Source of the DNA: Ailurus styani
Lineage: Eukaryota > Chordata > Mammalia > Carnivora > Ailuridae
Assembly (NCBI GenBank): GCA_002007465.1
Contig: LNAC01000780.1
Span: 124,001 to 188,000, forward strand
Reading direction: 5' to 3'
DNA length: 64,000 nt
The position numbers and the translations under genes are program-made. The notes beneath the pieces are model-generated. The model made no database searches and was not told where the DNA came from. It worked only from the letters and a program-made list of their open reading frames with translations. Shown here one piece after another: positions 45,669 through 57,039 of this stretch (the stretch's first letter is position 1; the number at the start of each line of letters is the position of its first letter).

Positions 45669-45732
45669 CATTGTTCTGAACCTTTACTATACATCAGCTA
45701 ACATTGTTTTGAACCCTTATGATACATCAGAA
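45669..45732. repeat. Short tandem duplication (about 32 bp x 2)
   Basis: Two side-by-side units share 'acattgtt(c/t)tgaacc' and 'ata(c)atcag' with a few substitutions between them. It is an old local duplication, not linked to an N. Confidence 0.75.
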
Positions 45733-45891
45733 TCAACTAATCAATAGCCCCCCCACCCAAAACATTACATTAGTATCTCGATCCTTACACAGAAAAATAC
45801 TTCAAAAGAAAGAAATACTTAAGTACAAAGAACACAACTATAAAAATACTTCAACAGAATGGGTGAGTAAATTTGCACAGGGTAATTCAGT

Positions 45892-46009
45892 CTTTTTTTT
45901 TAATTTTTAAAATGTATTTAAGTAATCTCTGGACCGAACGTGGGGCTCAAACTCATGACCCCAAGATCAAGAGTCACGTGCTCTTCCAACTGAGCCAGGC
46001 AGGTGTCCC
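45892..46009 (-). mobile_element. CAN-SINE variant, short older copy
   Basis: The text 'agtaatctctggaccgaacg', 'tggggctcaaactcatgacc', 'caagatcaagagtcacgtgc' and the head complement 'ccaactgagccaggcaggtg' define an older carnivore tRNA-SINE subfamily with a short body. Confidence 0.88.
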
Positions 46010-46019
46010 TAAAGTTTGT

Positions 46020-46515
46020 CTTTCTAAGCAGGATATAAAACCCAGAAATCATAAAGAAAATTATTGATGAGATTAAGCACAGTAAATTAAAATAATAATT
46101 GAGAAAAACAAATGGAAAGCTGTGTGTCTGTGTTTGGGACATGAGAGATATTTTTAAATTATAAAACAGCCAAATAAGAAAAAATCATATGATGGAAACA
46201 TTAACCAAAAGAAGGCTGTTCTAACTACCTGAATAGCAGGAAAAAATGATTTTAACGCAACAGGATTACTCAAGTAAAAAGGGATATGTCACTATGACAA
46301 AAGAGTCAATTCATTAGGAAGATACACAATTTTAAATTTGTATGCAACTAATAACAGAGTATCAAAATATGTTAAGCAAAAGTTGACAGATCCAAAATAA
46401 GAAATAGAAAAATCCACCATCATAATTGTAGAGTTGAACTCATCTCTCCCAGTAACTTACAAAAAGTCAAAGGGCCAATTACCTAAATTTACAAAATATA
46501 AGACACTCTCTTCAG
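46020..46515 (+). mobile_element. Old LINE-1 ORF2 fragment (endonuclease region)
   Basis: The order 'aagagtcaattcattaggaa', 'tttgtatgcaactaataaca', 'gagtatcaaaatatgttaag', 'caaaagttgacagatccaaa', 'attgtagagttgaactca' follows L1M ORF2 upstream of the segment found at 3730-3905. Confidence 0.65.
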
Positions 46516-46689
46516 TTAATGTTTCACCACCATTAAAAAGTAGGTATCACACTAGACAAATGAAGTGTTTGAGTGAGGCATATCAGGAAAGACAATGTTT
46601 TACAACGATTTCGTCCCATTATAAAAGGAAAAATAGTAGAAGTGAAACTTTCAAGATAAAACATAAAAGATGTTCATGACATCTGTGCT

Positions 46690-47190
46690 TTCCAATTGCA
46701 CTTTGACAAAACCAAAGCTCCTTTCTGTAGTCTATGGACCCTGTATTGCACTAAACCACCTTAGGGCTCCAATATCATCTCTGCCAGTCTCCCAACCTTC
46801 CCAGATGTTCCCATCTTACTAAAGTTTCTTTTTTCCTTACTTTTTTCTGGTGTTTTAAAATGACTTTGTATTCCCATCTTTTATGTCAGAGTTTGATGTC
46901 ATCTCTCCAGAAAGCAACTTCCTTGAACACTTCATCTGATACAACCCCCCGATTATTTTCGTTTTCCAAACCTTTTTCATTTCTGTCATAACATTTGCCA
47001 AATTCATTATATTTTTCTCATTTTCTCCTCTTGTTAAAATCTGTGTGTACCATAAGATTGTTCACTCCATAGAGAACAAACTATTCTGCCTTGTCAGCCA
47101 TTGTATCTCTAGCAGTTAGGACCGTGCCCAACATAGCAAAAATCATCTGTGATGTTTGGTGCATGAAATACCTAATAATCTCAGCCAAAC
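46690..47190 (+). repeat. L2 LINE 3' region
   Basis: The order 'tgatgtcatctctccagaaa', 'gcaacttccttgaacacttc', 'ataagattgttcactccata', 'attgtatctctagcagttag' and 'gaccgtgcccaacatagca' follows L2. Confidence 0.75.
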
Positions 47191-47555
47191 ATAATCAAGA
47201 GAAACCACAAGTATTAGGAAAGAGAAATGACATTTATACAGATGTAGAGAAAATTTTAAATTATAAATTTACATAGTCCCCAGTCATATACCAACACTCT
47301 TTACAGTTTAGTTATAATAATACAATTTATAGCCTAGATATAATAACACACTTTAAAGACTCGATAACATGAAAAATTGTGTATGAAAATACATTATTTT
47401 GTCTTACTCAAACAAGTGACTTACTCAATTTCTTATTTCGTTTTACTCAAATAAATTTACTCAATTACACACTCCCATGTAAAACCTGGGCTGTAGGCTT
47501 TCTTACCCCAGTTTGTAGATTAGATAACAGTTCTCAAAGCTAAGCTTGTTTATGA
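47191..47555. other. Unassigned AT-rich DNA
   Basis: Repeats of 'ttactca(a)' occur near 47400-47470 by chance or local duplication. No gene was found. Confidence 0.45.
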
Positions 47556-47559
47556 CAAT

Positions 47560-47990
47560 AAAAAAATTGGAAATGCTTTTGGAATTGGAAGTGCCCAATA
47601 AAAGTGTTTGGAAGATTAAATTATGACCATTCCATTAAAGGAAATAAACTAAAATCATGAAAAATGATGACGTATAATCACACTTACTTTGAAACATGTC
47701 TAATGTATAGTATTAAATGAGAATAATAACTTGCAAAACAGCATGTAAAATATTTTCCCACTCTTTGTGATCATATACAAACACACATAGTTTTCTAGGG
47801 AAACACATAAAAAGGGAAAAAAAGGTCTCAAAAGACACACCAAATAGTGTTAACTCTTGAGAACAGCATTATGGATGACTTTTACTAACATATTTATAAA
47901 TTTCTTTATTGCCTAGTATTTTTACACTGTTTATATCACTCATAATCAGGATAAAATTTCCTTTTTAAAAATTAATACACAAAAATGAAT
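47560..47990 (+). mobile_element. Old LINE 3' end, L1M-like
   Basis: The order 'ggaagattaaattatgacca', 'aaaatattttcccactcttt', 'agtgttaactcttgagaaca', 'gcattatggatgacttttac' and 'cataatcaggataaaa' is a familiar old-LINE 3' end pattern. The subfamily is uncertain. Confidence 0.45.
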
Positions 47991-48166
47991 AATATATTTG
48001 CTCTGCGTCTCTAAGACCCTACAATCATATTCCAGTCAGATAAAATAACATAAAAAGGGGATATTTATTTGATCACTCTTCCTTTTGTAATCAATCCCAA
48101 GCATCTCTCTAGAAACAGATAATGTTTCAATCAGTTTTGAAGGAATGATCCCTGCTACTGTTGGGA

Positions 48167-48167
48167 N
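48167..48167. other. Assembly gap or join (single N)
   Basis: One N lies between a 111-bp copy (48056-48166) and a 110-bp copy (48168-48277) that differ by one small indel (agcatctctc / agcactctc). Confidence 0.85.
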
Positions 48168-48399
48168 AGGGGATATTTATTTGATCACTCTTCCTTTTGT
48201 AATCAATCCCAAGCACTCTCTAGAAACAGATAATGTTTCAATCAGTTTTGAAGGAATGATCCCTGCTACTGTTGGGATCTGATAAACTAGGAAATTGGGG
48301 AAAGCATAGATAAATAGGGTTCCACGGATGGTGGGTAAACTGCCCCTCAACATTCTACACCTCTGACTTCCTTTCTGCCTCCTTGTTCATATGAAATAT

Positions 48400-48905
48400 A
48401 GTGTAAGTGCCTGACATTAAGCTTTTGGCTGCCCAAGCATTCATTTTAAAAGATATCCATCTTGAGTACACATATTGCTAGCTGTATGACATAGCTACCA
48501 GCAAGACAACCCAATAAAAAACTAGGCCACACAGTTATGAAATTCCCCTTCAGAAAAGCGGGTGACCTAGATAAGTGACCACTTGAGTGACCCTGCCTCC
48601 AGTGCCCTGATTTCCAATCTTATGCTTCAAGTTAACCAATAGTGTGTGGTGCTGTGAAGCCCCAAGGCGCCCAACCATCAGACTCTAAGAAAGGCAAAGC
48701 CCCAGTTTCTCCTCCCAACCTCTACCTCCTTGTGACCTTGCTGTGTAGTCCTAGAGCATGTTATGTGTCCTCCAGGACTTTTTAGTAATAAATCTTGTTC
48801 CTCAAATGTTCCCTCATGGTTTTTTTATGAAGTGCATCCTGCAATCATAAGAACCGCAAGGGCCAGCCCGACCACAACAGTGGTCCCCAGTTGGGGGAAA
48901 TGTCT
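48400..48905 (+). repeat. LTR-like segment (solo LTR candidate)
   Basis: It is G+C-richer than its flanks and has promoter-like pieces in LTR order: CCAAT ('aaccaatagtgtgtgg', about 48633), a polyadenylation signal ('tagtaataaatc', about 48787), a T/G-rich stretch, and an end at '...gaccacaaca' followed by 'gtggtccccagttggggg', which resembles a primer-binding-site region. No retroviral coding sequence follows. The family is not named. Confidence 0.4.
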
Positions 48906-49224
48906 GTGGGGCTTCTCCAAGTAATATGGAAAAGCAAGTGCCTCAGGCATTTCTAGCAAGAGCATTACTATCAATAGGCTGGGACCCCTACACAATATGA
49001 ACAAAGTAAAAATACCATAACATTTTCTGAATGGTTTTAGGGAAATATTAATTGTTTCATAAACATGAAAGATTCTATAACAAACAGATAGGCAATTGAC
49101 CTAGTCGTACAAAAGAATAGAACCAAAGATATTAGCAAGAAATTAAATCTAATTATATTTACATTGAATTTTTAGTTTTTCAAGTCCCATTATTTCCCAT
49201 ACAAGAGGCAGCACTACCAAACCT

Positions 49225-49675
49225 AGAAAATTAACTTTGCTGACCTTAAAAATCAAACAGTTAGTTATTTTACCAGCAAAATGGGTTTATTTGGGAATAG
49301 CAAAAGAATTGTAGTTTGGGACATGCAAACTACGGCAAACCAGAGAAGTCCAGAGATCAAAGGAGAGGAAATTTATAGAGAAAAGAAGAAGCTGGTCAGG
49401 GTTGTTTTGGATGAAAATCCATTCGAAGAAAGCAAGTGTTCAGGTGGTGATGGTTTCTCATTGGCTGAGTTGTGGTTATTTTCTAAATTGGCTGAGCCTG
49501 TTGGTGGACAAGGAGAAATTCCTCCCTCCTCCTACTGAAGTAGTAATGTGGGCTTTTTCCTGTTAGGAACGCAGTGCACCTCTCTTCCTGTTGGGGTCTG
49601 CAACTGAGGACAAGTGGTCAGGCGTGAGAGCTCCCCCTTCTGGCCTCCCTACTTTGTTTTGTTTTCTGTTTTATT
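49225..49675 (-). repeat. Solo LTR of an endogenous retrovirus, antisense
   Basis: On the minus strand LTR signals come in the correct order and spacing: two CCAAT boxes (in 'agccaatttag', 'agccaatgag', about 49460-49495), a TATA-like 'ctataaatttcc' (about 49370-49382), then the polyadenylation signal AATAAA (49286-49291). The CCAAT-TATA-AATAAA order fits a gammaretrovirus-type LTR. An 85-codon plus frame (49281-49538) is a shadow. No gag, pol or env is present nearby. Confidence 0.6.
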
Positions 49676-49679
49676 TTAT

Positions 49680-49920
49680 TATTTTATTTTTATTTTTTTT
49701 ATCATTTTATTTTTTTGAGAGAGAGAGGAAGAGATTGAGAGCATGCTGTCACAAGCAGCAGGGAGAAGGGAAATGCAGAGGGGGAGAGAGAATCCCAAGC
49801 CGACTCCGTGGCCAGCCAGCAGGGAGCCTGATGCAGTGCTTAATCTCACCAACCCAAGATCATGACCTGGACAGAAGTCAAAAGTCAGATGCTTAACTGA
49901 GGGAACCACCCATGGGCCCC
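49680..49920 (-). mobile_element. CAN-SINE, older copy beside the LTR
   Basis: A T-rich tail, 'ttatttttttgagagagaga' and the complement head region 'gggaaccacccatgggcccc' identify it. The body has an extra 'ggaagagattgagagcatgc' stretch. Frames 49591-49896 and 49679-49909 are SINE translations. Confidence 0.88.
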
Positions 49921-50019
49921 TCCCAACACCATTTTAAATGTTGTTTCCTTTATTCCATTTCACACACTAACACTATAATATAATGAAAATCTGAAAATTG
50001 TCTTTGAAAATTGTCTTTT

Positions 50020-50219
50020 TTTTTTTTTAAGATTTTATTTATTTATTTGACAGAGAGAGAGAGAGAGAGCACAAGTAGGCCGAGCAGCAGGCAGTGGGAG
50101 AGGGAGAAGCAGGCTCTCCATTGAGCAGGGAGCCCGATGTGGGGCTCAATCCCAGGACTCTGGGATCATGACCTGAGCCGAAGGCAGTGGCTTAACCAAC
50201 TGAGCCACCCAGGCGCCCC
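50020..50219 (-). mobile_element. CAN-SINE, young copy
   Basis: The complement tail 'aagattttatttatttattt' and head 'actgagccacccaggcgccc' are intact. Flanks 'aattgtctttt' and 'aattgtgtcattt' suggest the target duplication. A 13-bp tandem pair (tgaaaattgtctt) precedes it at about 49992-50018. Confidence 0.95.
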
Positions 50220-50289
50220 TAATTGTGTCATTTTTAATGAGTATATCAGTAAGTCCATGGAACTGGACCAGAAAGGTGTTATATATTCA

Positions 50290-50495
50290 AACAGTCTGTA
50301 ATCCTCAAAGCACTTCTGCATGTTTTATTTAATTCTCTCAATGACTCATGAATCAAAGCTTATAAGCACTTTATTGAATTTGGGAAAGAGATAGGTTTAA
50401 GTAACCATGGCTTAACTTGGGTACAGGCTGAAATTCAAATCCAAGATGTCAGATTCTCATGGAAATGTTCTTTCCACTACACTGGACCATCCAAT
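50290..50495 (-). repeat. MIR SINE, antisense
   Basis: The antisense MIR order is visible: 'aatcctcaaagcacttctgc', 'atttaattctctcaatgact', 'ggtttaagtaaccatggctt', 'ggctgaaattcaaatccaag', 'tctttccactacactgga'. Confidence 0.8.
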
Positions 50496-50859
50496 CTCTG
50501 AAGTAATTGGAAAGTCTTTTGCTAAGTGGTGCTAAGCAATTAAAATAAATTGAAGATGTAAACATGGTCTTTCTTCAGGAAATCTAGCTAAAGAAACATT
50601 GCAATGTACATACATAAGGCCTCAGATATAGGTTTTAAAGCAACCTACAAACAGATACATGGTGCCATGTATGTGTTTGTTATGACTAGTATTTAATATA
50701 AAGGAAGAGGAAGTAAGTTTGAGTAATTTAACCAAGTTTCCAAGGAAGATAAGGACTAGCTTATGGAAAACATAAGATCCATGTTCTGGTTAGTACTGTT
50801 ATCAATTCCAGTCATACTATTCTAACTCAATATATATTCCCAGTAATGTACACTTGAAA

Positions 50860-51135
50860 TTCTGCATATGATTGTGATTCATTAGCTACAAGTATTTTTC
50901 TGAAGTCACATCCTATCATTCATTGCTCTCAGTGTATCTCAGAGATTGTGGCTGATGAAGCTATTTAATTAGAGGGCTGCCCAGCCAGGCTGATGTTGAA
51001 ATAGAAATCACACCCACCAGGGAGTAAAAAGATGATGATGAGGTGAATGTGTTTTTTCCTGATTGCTGAGCATTTATCTGATAAGGCTTTGTGATTTCTT
51101 CATCTTCTCTTTTTCCAAAGTCAATTTAAATCTTT
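50860..51135. other. Repeat-free block, possible conserved non-coding element
   Basis: It contains 'gaagctatttaattagaggg', 'ctgcccagccaggctgatgt', 'aaaagatgatgatgaggtga' and 'gagcatttatctgataaggc', with no repeat family and a mix of homeodomain (TAATTA) and GATA (TGATAAGG) type sites. Conservation is inferred by eye only. Confidence 0.35.
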
Positions 51136-51399
51136 TTGCAACTCTGGATACTCAGGACTCATCCCAGGTTTATCAAACATGGAATATTCAGCTATATTTG
51201 ACTTTAAACAATTCATAGGTGATTATGATGTATACCTCTGGTGTTAAGTTATTGGGATGGATGAATTGATACTCCTTACAGCTCTCAAAACCTGTGACTC
51301 TGATATGGACTTTCTTACTACATGTCCAGGGGAGCTTCTGAAGGATAGCAGAATTTGCCACCAATATACCACTTCGACATAATGATTATTTTGAGCTAA

Positions 51400-51870
51400 A
51401 GCAATTGAGAAGAAGCAAGTAAAGCTCTCTGCCCTCCCCCTATTTGCCTAAAATAAGGATTTAAATTTATAAATCTTTACCAGAAGGAAGAAAAGTTAGT
51501 CACCAGAGGCAATTTTAGACTCTTACAAACCAGGAGATGGCACCAGAGGAATCTAGGTACAAACTTTACTAAAGAGACTTTCTCCATCATTCGTTTCCTA
51601 AATATTTGCCTTCCCACAATTTTCCACCCTGTAGAGATTCAAGGTCCTTCTCTTTTGTCTTGTTATTTATCTAAAAGTTTGCTGCTGTTTTGTTAAGATG
51701 TTCTATAAGCCCAAGCTCCAGCCACCCCTTTGAGTTATTCATCTCTAAGTTTCTCTCATGTATCTATGACATATACACGTTAATAAACATCTATTTCTTT
51801 TTCTCCTGTTAATCTGTCTTTCATTAGAGAGCCCCCATTAAGAACCTACAAGGTAGAAAAGGAAAACAAA
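51400..51870 (+). repeat. LTR-like segment (old ERV LTR)
   Basis: The end matches a familiar LTR R/U5 pattern: 'cacgttaataaacatctatt' (AATAAA signal at about 51781), 'cctgttaatctgtctttcat', 'tagagagcccccattaagaa' and 'cctacaaggtagaaaagg'. The upstream part is diverged. No coding sequence is attached. Confidence 0.5.
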
Positions 51871-52485
51871 AACAAAAACTAAAAACTTTCTTTTTTCCTT
51901 TTCTACACTTGCCTATAGTAGGAAAATTGCAGGATATCCTTTAGAGTTACATAAGTCAGTTTATAGTCATTATCTTTAAATTGACTATTGATACTCAACT
52001 ATCCAAATATATTACTATTAACTGCTACCAGTTCCTTTAGTGTCAAGAGTAAAGGGAAGCTGCCAGCGTCCTAATAATACATCAACATATGAAAAGCCTC
52101 CATGATAAAATGATTAAAAAATAGAACTACAAAAATTAGAGGATAATTTAGGAAATCAGCTTTCTGCTATTACCACAAACTATCCTTGCTCACCATAAAA
52201 TCTTTGTAAGCAAGCTCTAATTGTTACCTTCCTGATGCCTAGAAGAGAGGTAAACTCCATTATTTAATCAGTCCTGTAAAATCTCAAGATTTTAATGCCT
52301 GACACCTTCGTAATTCTGACCACACTACCAATATCCTGGAGAGTGAGAGGCTAGGTTAATATTCTTTAGTTATAATAACTGAATATGTATACACTCTGAA
52401 ATTCTTGTCATATCAAAGATAGTTTGCTATTTTCTCAAGACTGACAAAGCCATCTTTGATTTAGCTTAATTATTTATGAACACTC
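51871..52485. other. Unassigned AT-rich DNA
   Basis: Nothing recognised. Confidence 0.45.
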
Positions 52486-52489
52486 TGTG

Positions 52490-52905
52490 TTTTTTAAGGC
52501 TGCCCTAAGAGTATCACAAACTGCTTGGCTCAAAGAACAGAAATTTATTTTCTCATAGTTCTGGAGTCCACAAGTCCAAGACCAAGGTGTGGTCAAGGTC
52601 AGTTTTTTTTCTAAGGCCATGAAGAAAGGATGTGTTCCAGGCCTCTCTCTTCAACATGTAGATGGCCACCTTCTCCCTGGGTCCTCACATCTTCTTCCCT
52701 ATGTCTGTGGCTATGTCCATATATCCTCTTCTTCTAAAGACACCAGTCATATTGTATTATGGTCCACCCTAATGACCTCATTTTAACATAATTATCTCTT
52801 TAAAGATCCTATCTTCAAATACAGTCACTCACAGTCACTGAGAGTAAACACTTCAACCTATGAGAGTGGAGGTGGGTGGGAAGGACACAATTCATCCCAC
52901 AGCAA
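52490..52905 (+). repeat. Old interspersed repeat ('ggctgccctaa...' family), not named
   Basis: The order 'ggctgccctaagagtatcac', 'gaacagaaatttattttctc', 'atagttctggagtccacaag', 'tagatggccaccttctccct', 'gggtcctcacatcttcttcc', 'gtccaccctaatgacctcat' is a very common mammalian repeat. The 65-codon frame at 52589 lies in it and is not a gene. Confidence 0.65.
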
Positions 52906-53084
52906 ACTCTCTTTTTGAGAACATTTTCCCACCTTCCCTTCGGTTAGTGATCAAATAAGTTATTTGATGAAACTTGTCATCTGAGCAGCTAAATCATTTG
53001 GGAGTGAGAAGTTGCAATGAGCTCAAAGAGTTTTTATGTCACTGATAATTTCAACATTACTTTTAATCCTTTTCACTACTATTC

Positions 53085-53275
53085 TTAGAGCATATATGAT
53101 GGATAAAACGTTCAGCAGTGAGAGTCAAAAATTCATAGATTTAGACACAAGTAACCTGGGATATGTTCTGGTTCCAACTTTGGGGTGTTTTGGGTAGAAA
53201 CTCTTGTTAGTAAACTATAGAAAATATCAGCTCAACAGGATATTGTAAGAATTGAATACATTGACTACATGAGAG
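53085..53275 (+). repeat. MIR SINE
   Basis: The order 'gttcagcagtgagagtcaaa', 'aagtaacctgggatatgttc', 'tggttccaactttgg' and 'acaggatattgtaagaattg' is MIR-like. Confidence 0.55.
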
Positions 53276-53284
53276 TATTCTATA

Positions 53285-53485
53285 AACTGTAGGGTCCAAT
53301 AGAAAGTGCCCAAAGAATATGCCTTTTGGAATGAGAAGATTTGAGTCCAAGTCTTGTAGCTACTTCATTATTTATTCTTTGGGCAATTCACTTAGCTTCT
53401 CTGAGTCTTCATCTGTATTAAAAGGGGGATTGATGATGTCTGCAATCTTTTAGACATATGTCTCCATAAAGGAAAAAGTAAGGTA
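53285..53485 (+). repeat. MIR SINE
   Basis: The order 'tggaatgagaagatttgagt', 'ccaagtcttgtagctacttc', 'gggcaattcacttagcttct', 'ctgagtcttcatctgtatta' and 'aaaagggggattgatgatgt' is clear MIR. Confidence 0.85.
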
Positions 53486-55779
53486 ATGGCCATCATAATA
53501 TTAAGCATATTAAATTCTTACACAACAAAAATTGTTCCTTTTGTGAGCTCTGAGGCTCTATGCATTCATTCAATAGCCAGTAAAGCCCCTCCTCCATCCA
53601 TCACGCCTAAGGTGAAGTTTTGCTTCTTTTGATCATAGACTGTATGTAGCTTGCAACTTTAGGATAATTTCCTTTGATTAAGCTGGACCTTCCTTAGCAC
53701 TACTCAATGAATTTAGGATAGCTGCTGCTTTGGCTTCCTGTGGAGACATTGATAGCTCTGTGTGTGGATGTGAATGTGTCTGTGTCTGTCTGTCTGCTAT
53801 TGCTAGAGGTGAGGGGTGGGGCAATTCCCAGAGTTGAGCCTTGTGCTATAGACTCCATCAGTCTGTCTAGATGCCATGCCTGAAGGCATAAAACTTGCTG
53901 AAGCTGAGAAAACGGAAAAAGGAAAATAACAATCAAAGAACTAGTTTGGAAAATCATTTAAACCAGAGAAGGACAAAGCAAGAGAAAATCAAAAGTTGAG
54001 ATTAGAAACATAGGACCAAAGATGAGATTTGGTTTACTTGCATCAAAGGAAGATTGGGGAACACACTCCTGAGTAAAGTCAGCTTAACATAATGTCCCTA
54101 CAAGAGCCATTTCAGGACAGTTTGGTATGGTTCTCAATACTAACACAGGGGGAAAAAATGGTCAGTTTTAAAAAATTGCTCCTGAGTTCTTGACAGGTAG
54201 AAGTACAGGGGTGAAAAAAAAGCCCTGATCATCTTACAGTTCTGTAATTGGTACGATTTCTAAGAACTCCTTTTAGCTCTAGGGAAAACTGAAATTGGAG
54301 ACACAAAATTAATTCCTGTTAATTCTTTTGGCAAACATGTATTGACTATTACAGGTTGCTATTAATGGGGGAAGAAACCAGACAAAAATGATGAATAAGA
54401 TGTCCACCCACCTTCAAGGATCTCACAGACTTTAGACAAGTTGGCAACATACACAGGACATTGCTGTCTGCCACTGAGCACTCTGTAAAGGAGACCACGG
54501 AAGCCAGAGGCAACTCTCTTAACTGTCTTTAGAAATGGAGAAGCCAGAGTTTCGATTACATACCTCAGAAGCATACTTCTATTGATTGGCATACTACAGC
54601 ATTTGGGGCCTATTTTGCAGTGTCTTTACATAGTTACCTTTTACCGCTTCCTTACACAATATCGTCTTCTAAAACTGTCTCTCAGTCAAGAGAAGGAAGA
54701 GACTGCATCTCCAAAATGATAAAACTTGCCTATTTATTTGACTCTACTCCTTCCAGATGTCCACGAGAAAGACCAAAGCACTGAACAAACAGGATCTAAA
54801 ATGATAAAGATATTTTGTTTCCAAAATATCTACCAAAAATACCAAAATAAATACAAAATATATGAAGTTATAAAAAATTCTATAAAACGTGCCGAACATG
54901 GGACAATATCAAGGAAAATGCAGGTAAGAGATTTCACATATATGAAGGAAAAAAGCCATCTTGGAAAGGAAATAGGAGGATAACTTATGAAGAATCCTTA
55001 AATAAATCAGGGATAAAAGTTGAGGCTGGGATGGATTAGACTGCTGGGCTCTTAGAGTAGGAAATTGGCAAATTGATTACTGGGGAAAGTTTATTATCAA
55101 TTTTCCAGATTTAAAATGAGAAAGAGAGAGAATGAGTCCGAGAGACTGGTGGCATCAAGGCTTCTAAAAAGGTGAATAAACTAATATTCTATAAGGACCC
55201 AAGTAAGAATTTTCTCTCCAAATTTAGCCTCATCAATATGTGAAGACAAATGAGTTTCTTATCTCCCCAAACCCCCAGCAATAAAATGGAAAAGGTGAGG
55301 AATGAAGTTTATAGATGAAGAAGTAGACTATAAAATAATCACATAACAGAAAAGGGTGGGTCATTCAAACAGGGGAAATGGATCAGGCCCCAACCATGTA
55401 TACTTTACAATAACCTGGTTGTTGGCATTTGAAGAAGGACACATCAGTAAGAAGGAAATAAGTCACATGTGGATGTTTATGAGAATGCATATGACAGGGA
55501 AGCATCCAAGTGGTTTCTGAATTCTACCATTTCAGTTACATAGCCATCACCACTGTCTGGCATTCAAAGTTGGGCTTGCATATTTTTCTCGTCTGACTTT
55601 AGCTGTCTTTTCTCCCTTTGTCCTCATTGTGGCTATTTTATTATTTCTATGTAATGAGTAAAACTATGTATATAATATATGTGGGAAATTTCACATCCTC
55701 TGCACTATGTAAATTAAAATTTTAATGGCAGAGTATAACTTGACTGTAAAGAAATAAGATGCTCACAGATTCCATGTAC
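53486..55779. other. Unassigned DNA
   Basis: Short frames at 53700-53957, 54362-54592 and 54726-54983 show no domain. A (TGTC)-like run lies at about 53763-53798. A fragment near 54330-54430 resembles MIR/L2-age repeats. No gene is supported. Confidence 0.45.
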
Positions 55780-56010
55780 TAATACATCCTACAGTTCAGG
55801 CACTATCCTGGGATATTGCTATGATTTCACTTATGAAATAAGTGAACAACCCTATGCCTTCTATAACTTCAAATTTTATGGATGAAGAAAATGATACATA
55901 CAAAAGCTAAATAACTGGTCTCAGTCCTACAGCGAAAGGGAGGTGAATCCTACATTCTAAGCCAGTTCTTTTGATTCCAAAGCTCATGTTCTTTCCTCAA
56001 GTCCACAGTG
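55780..56010 (-). repeat. MIR SINE, antisense
   Basis: The antisense MIR order is visible: 'gttcaggcactatcctggga', 'ttttatggatgaagaaaatg', 'aagctaaataactggtctca', 'gggaggtgaatcctacattc', 'gccagttcttttgattccaa', 'agctcatgttctttcc'. Confidence 0.85.
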
Positions 56011-56944
56011 TTTGTACTTTTAAGTAGAAGAACCAATAAATACCTCTCCATGCAAACTGTTTTGACTTTAGCTTCCAGAATTCTGGTCATAAGGCAAAAT
56101 TAAAGAAATACATCAGCTTCTAAGATTAAAGTGGTGTACCTTAAATGGGCTGGGTTCTTTCCATCTGTAAAATATTGATCGCTTTTCTTTCTGCTCTTTA
56201 TTATATATTTTAAACACAAAGTTCCCTTTTCATTTATTTCCATGTTTATACACCAGAATTATTAATCACAATGTCAATACTAATAGATAGCTTGGAAGGA
56301 AAGTGGAGTATGTTTCCTAACTAATCCAAGAGTAATTGAACCATGAAACTGAAAAACACAGTATCTACTTGAAAAAAATAATCTTTCAAATATCTTCCAT
56401 CACTCGTTATCCATTCAGATGTTTTATGAACTGCTGCTCCGTGCCAAATGATCCACTCAGTAGAGGAACAATTCAAAGGTGACAATATTTGTATGCTTCT
56501 AAGGACTTAGAGTGCAGTAAAAAATAAAACCCTTTAAAAACAATACTGTGAGGACTATAATAACTTTTATCTAAGGGTTGTTCACTTGGCCCCAAAGAGT
56601 GGATATTACTTAAAATATCAACTGGCATTTGAGTTTTTTTCTATTTCTGTCTCACATAGTTTTTCCGCAGTGTGAAAAGTCATAAGGCAAGATAAATGGC
56701 TTAAGAGTTCAAGTTACATCAAGAAAAGCACATATAAAAGAAACCAAGATGAGACCATATCTCTCATGAAAGATACAGTTCATGTCCCCACAATGTATAT
56801 CTTATTATGGTAAAAACTAAATGCAATGCTAAGGGAGACCCAGGAGCAGCACAAAATAAGATGTGAAAATAGTTTGTTTATAAAGAGAACCCAGGCTATG
56901 GTCCTAAAATTCAAACAGGGTGCTGTGGATGTGGGTTTAGAAAC
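56011..56944. other. Unassigned AT-rich DNA
   Basis: No gene or named repeat was recognised, apart from possible MIR/L2-age text at about 56440-56540. Confidence 0.45.
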
Positions 56945-56978
<34 letters not shown>

Positions 56979-57012
56979 GCAAAAAACCAAAAACAAAAGA
57001 ACAAAAAAAACA
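56945..57012. repeat. (CAAAA)n A-rich simple repeat
   Basis: CAAAA/CAAAAA units with a few interruptions. The 148-codon plus frame at 56826-57272 runs through it (a K/Q/N-rich stretch) and is therefore not a gene candidate. Confidence 0.9.
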
Positions 57013-57039
57013 TAGGAGGGCTTTTCTTAACCATAGAGG

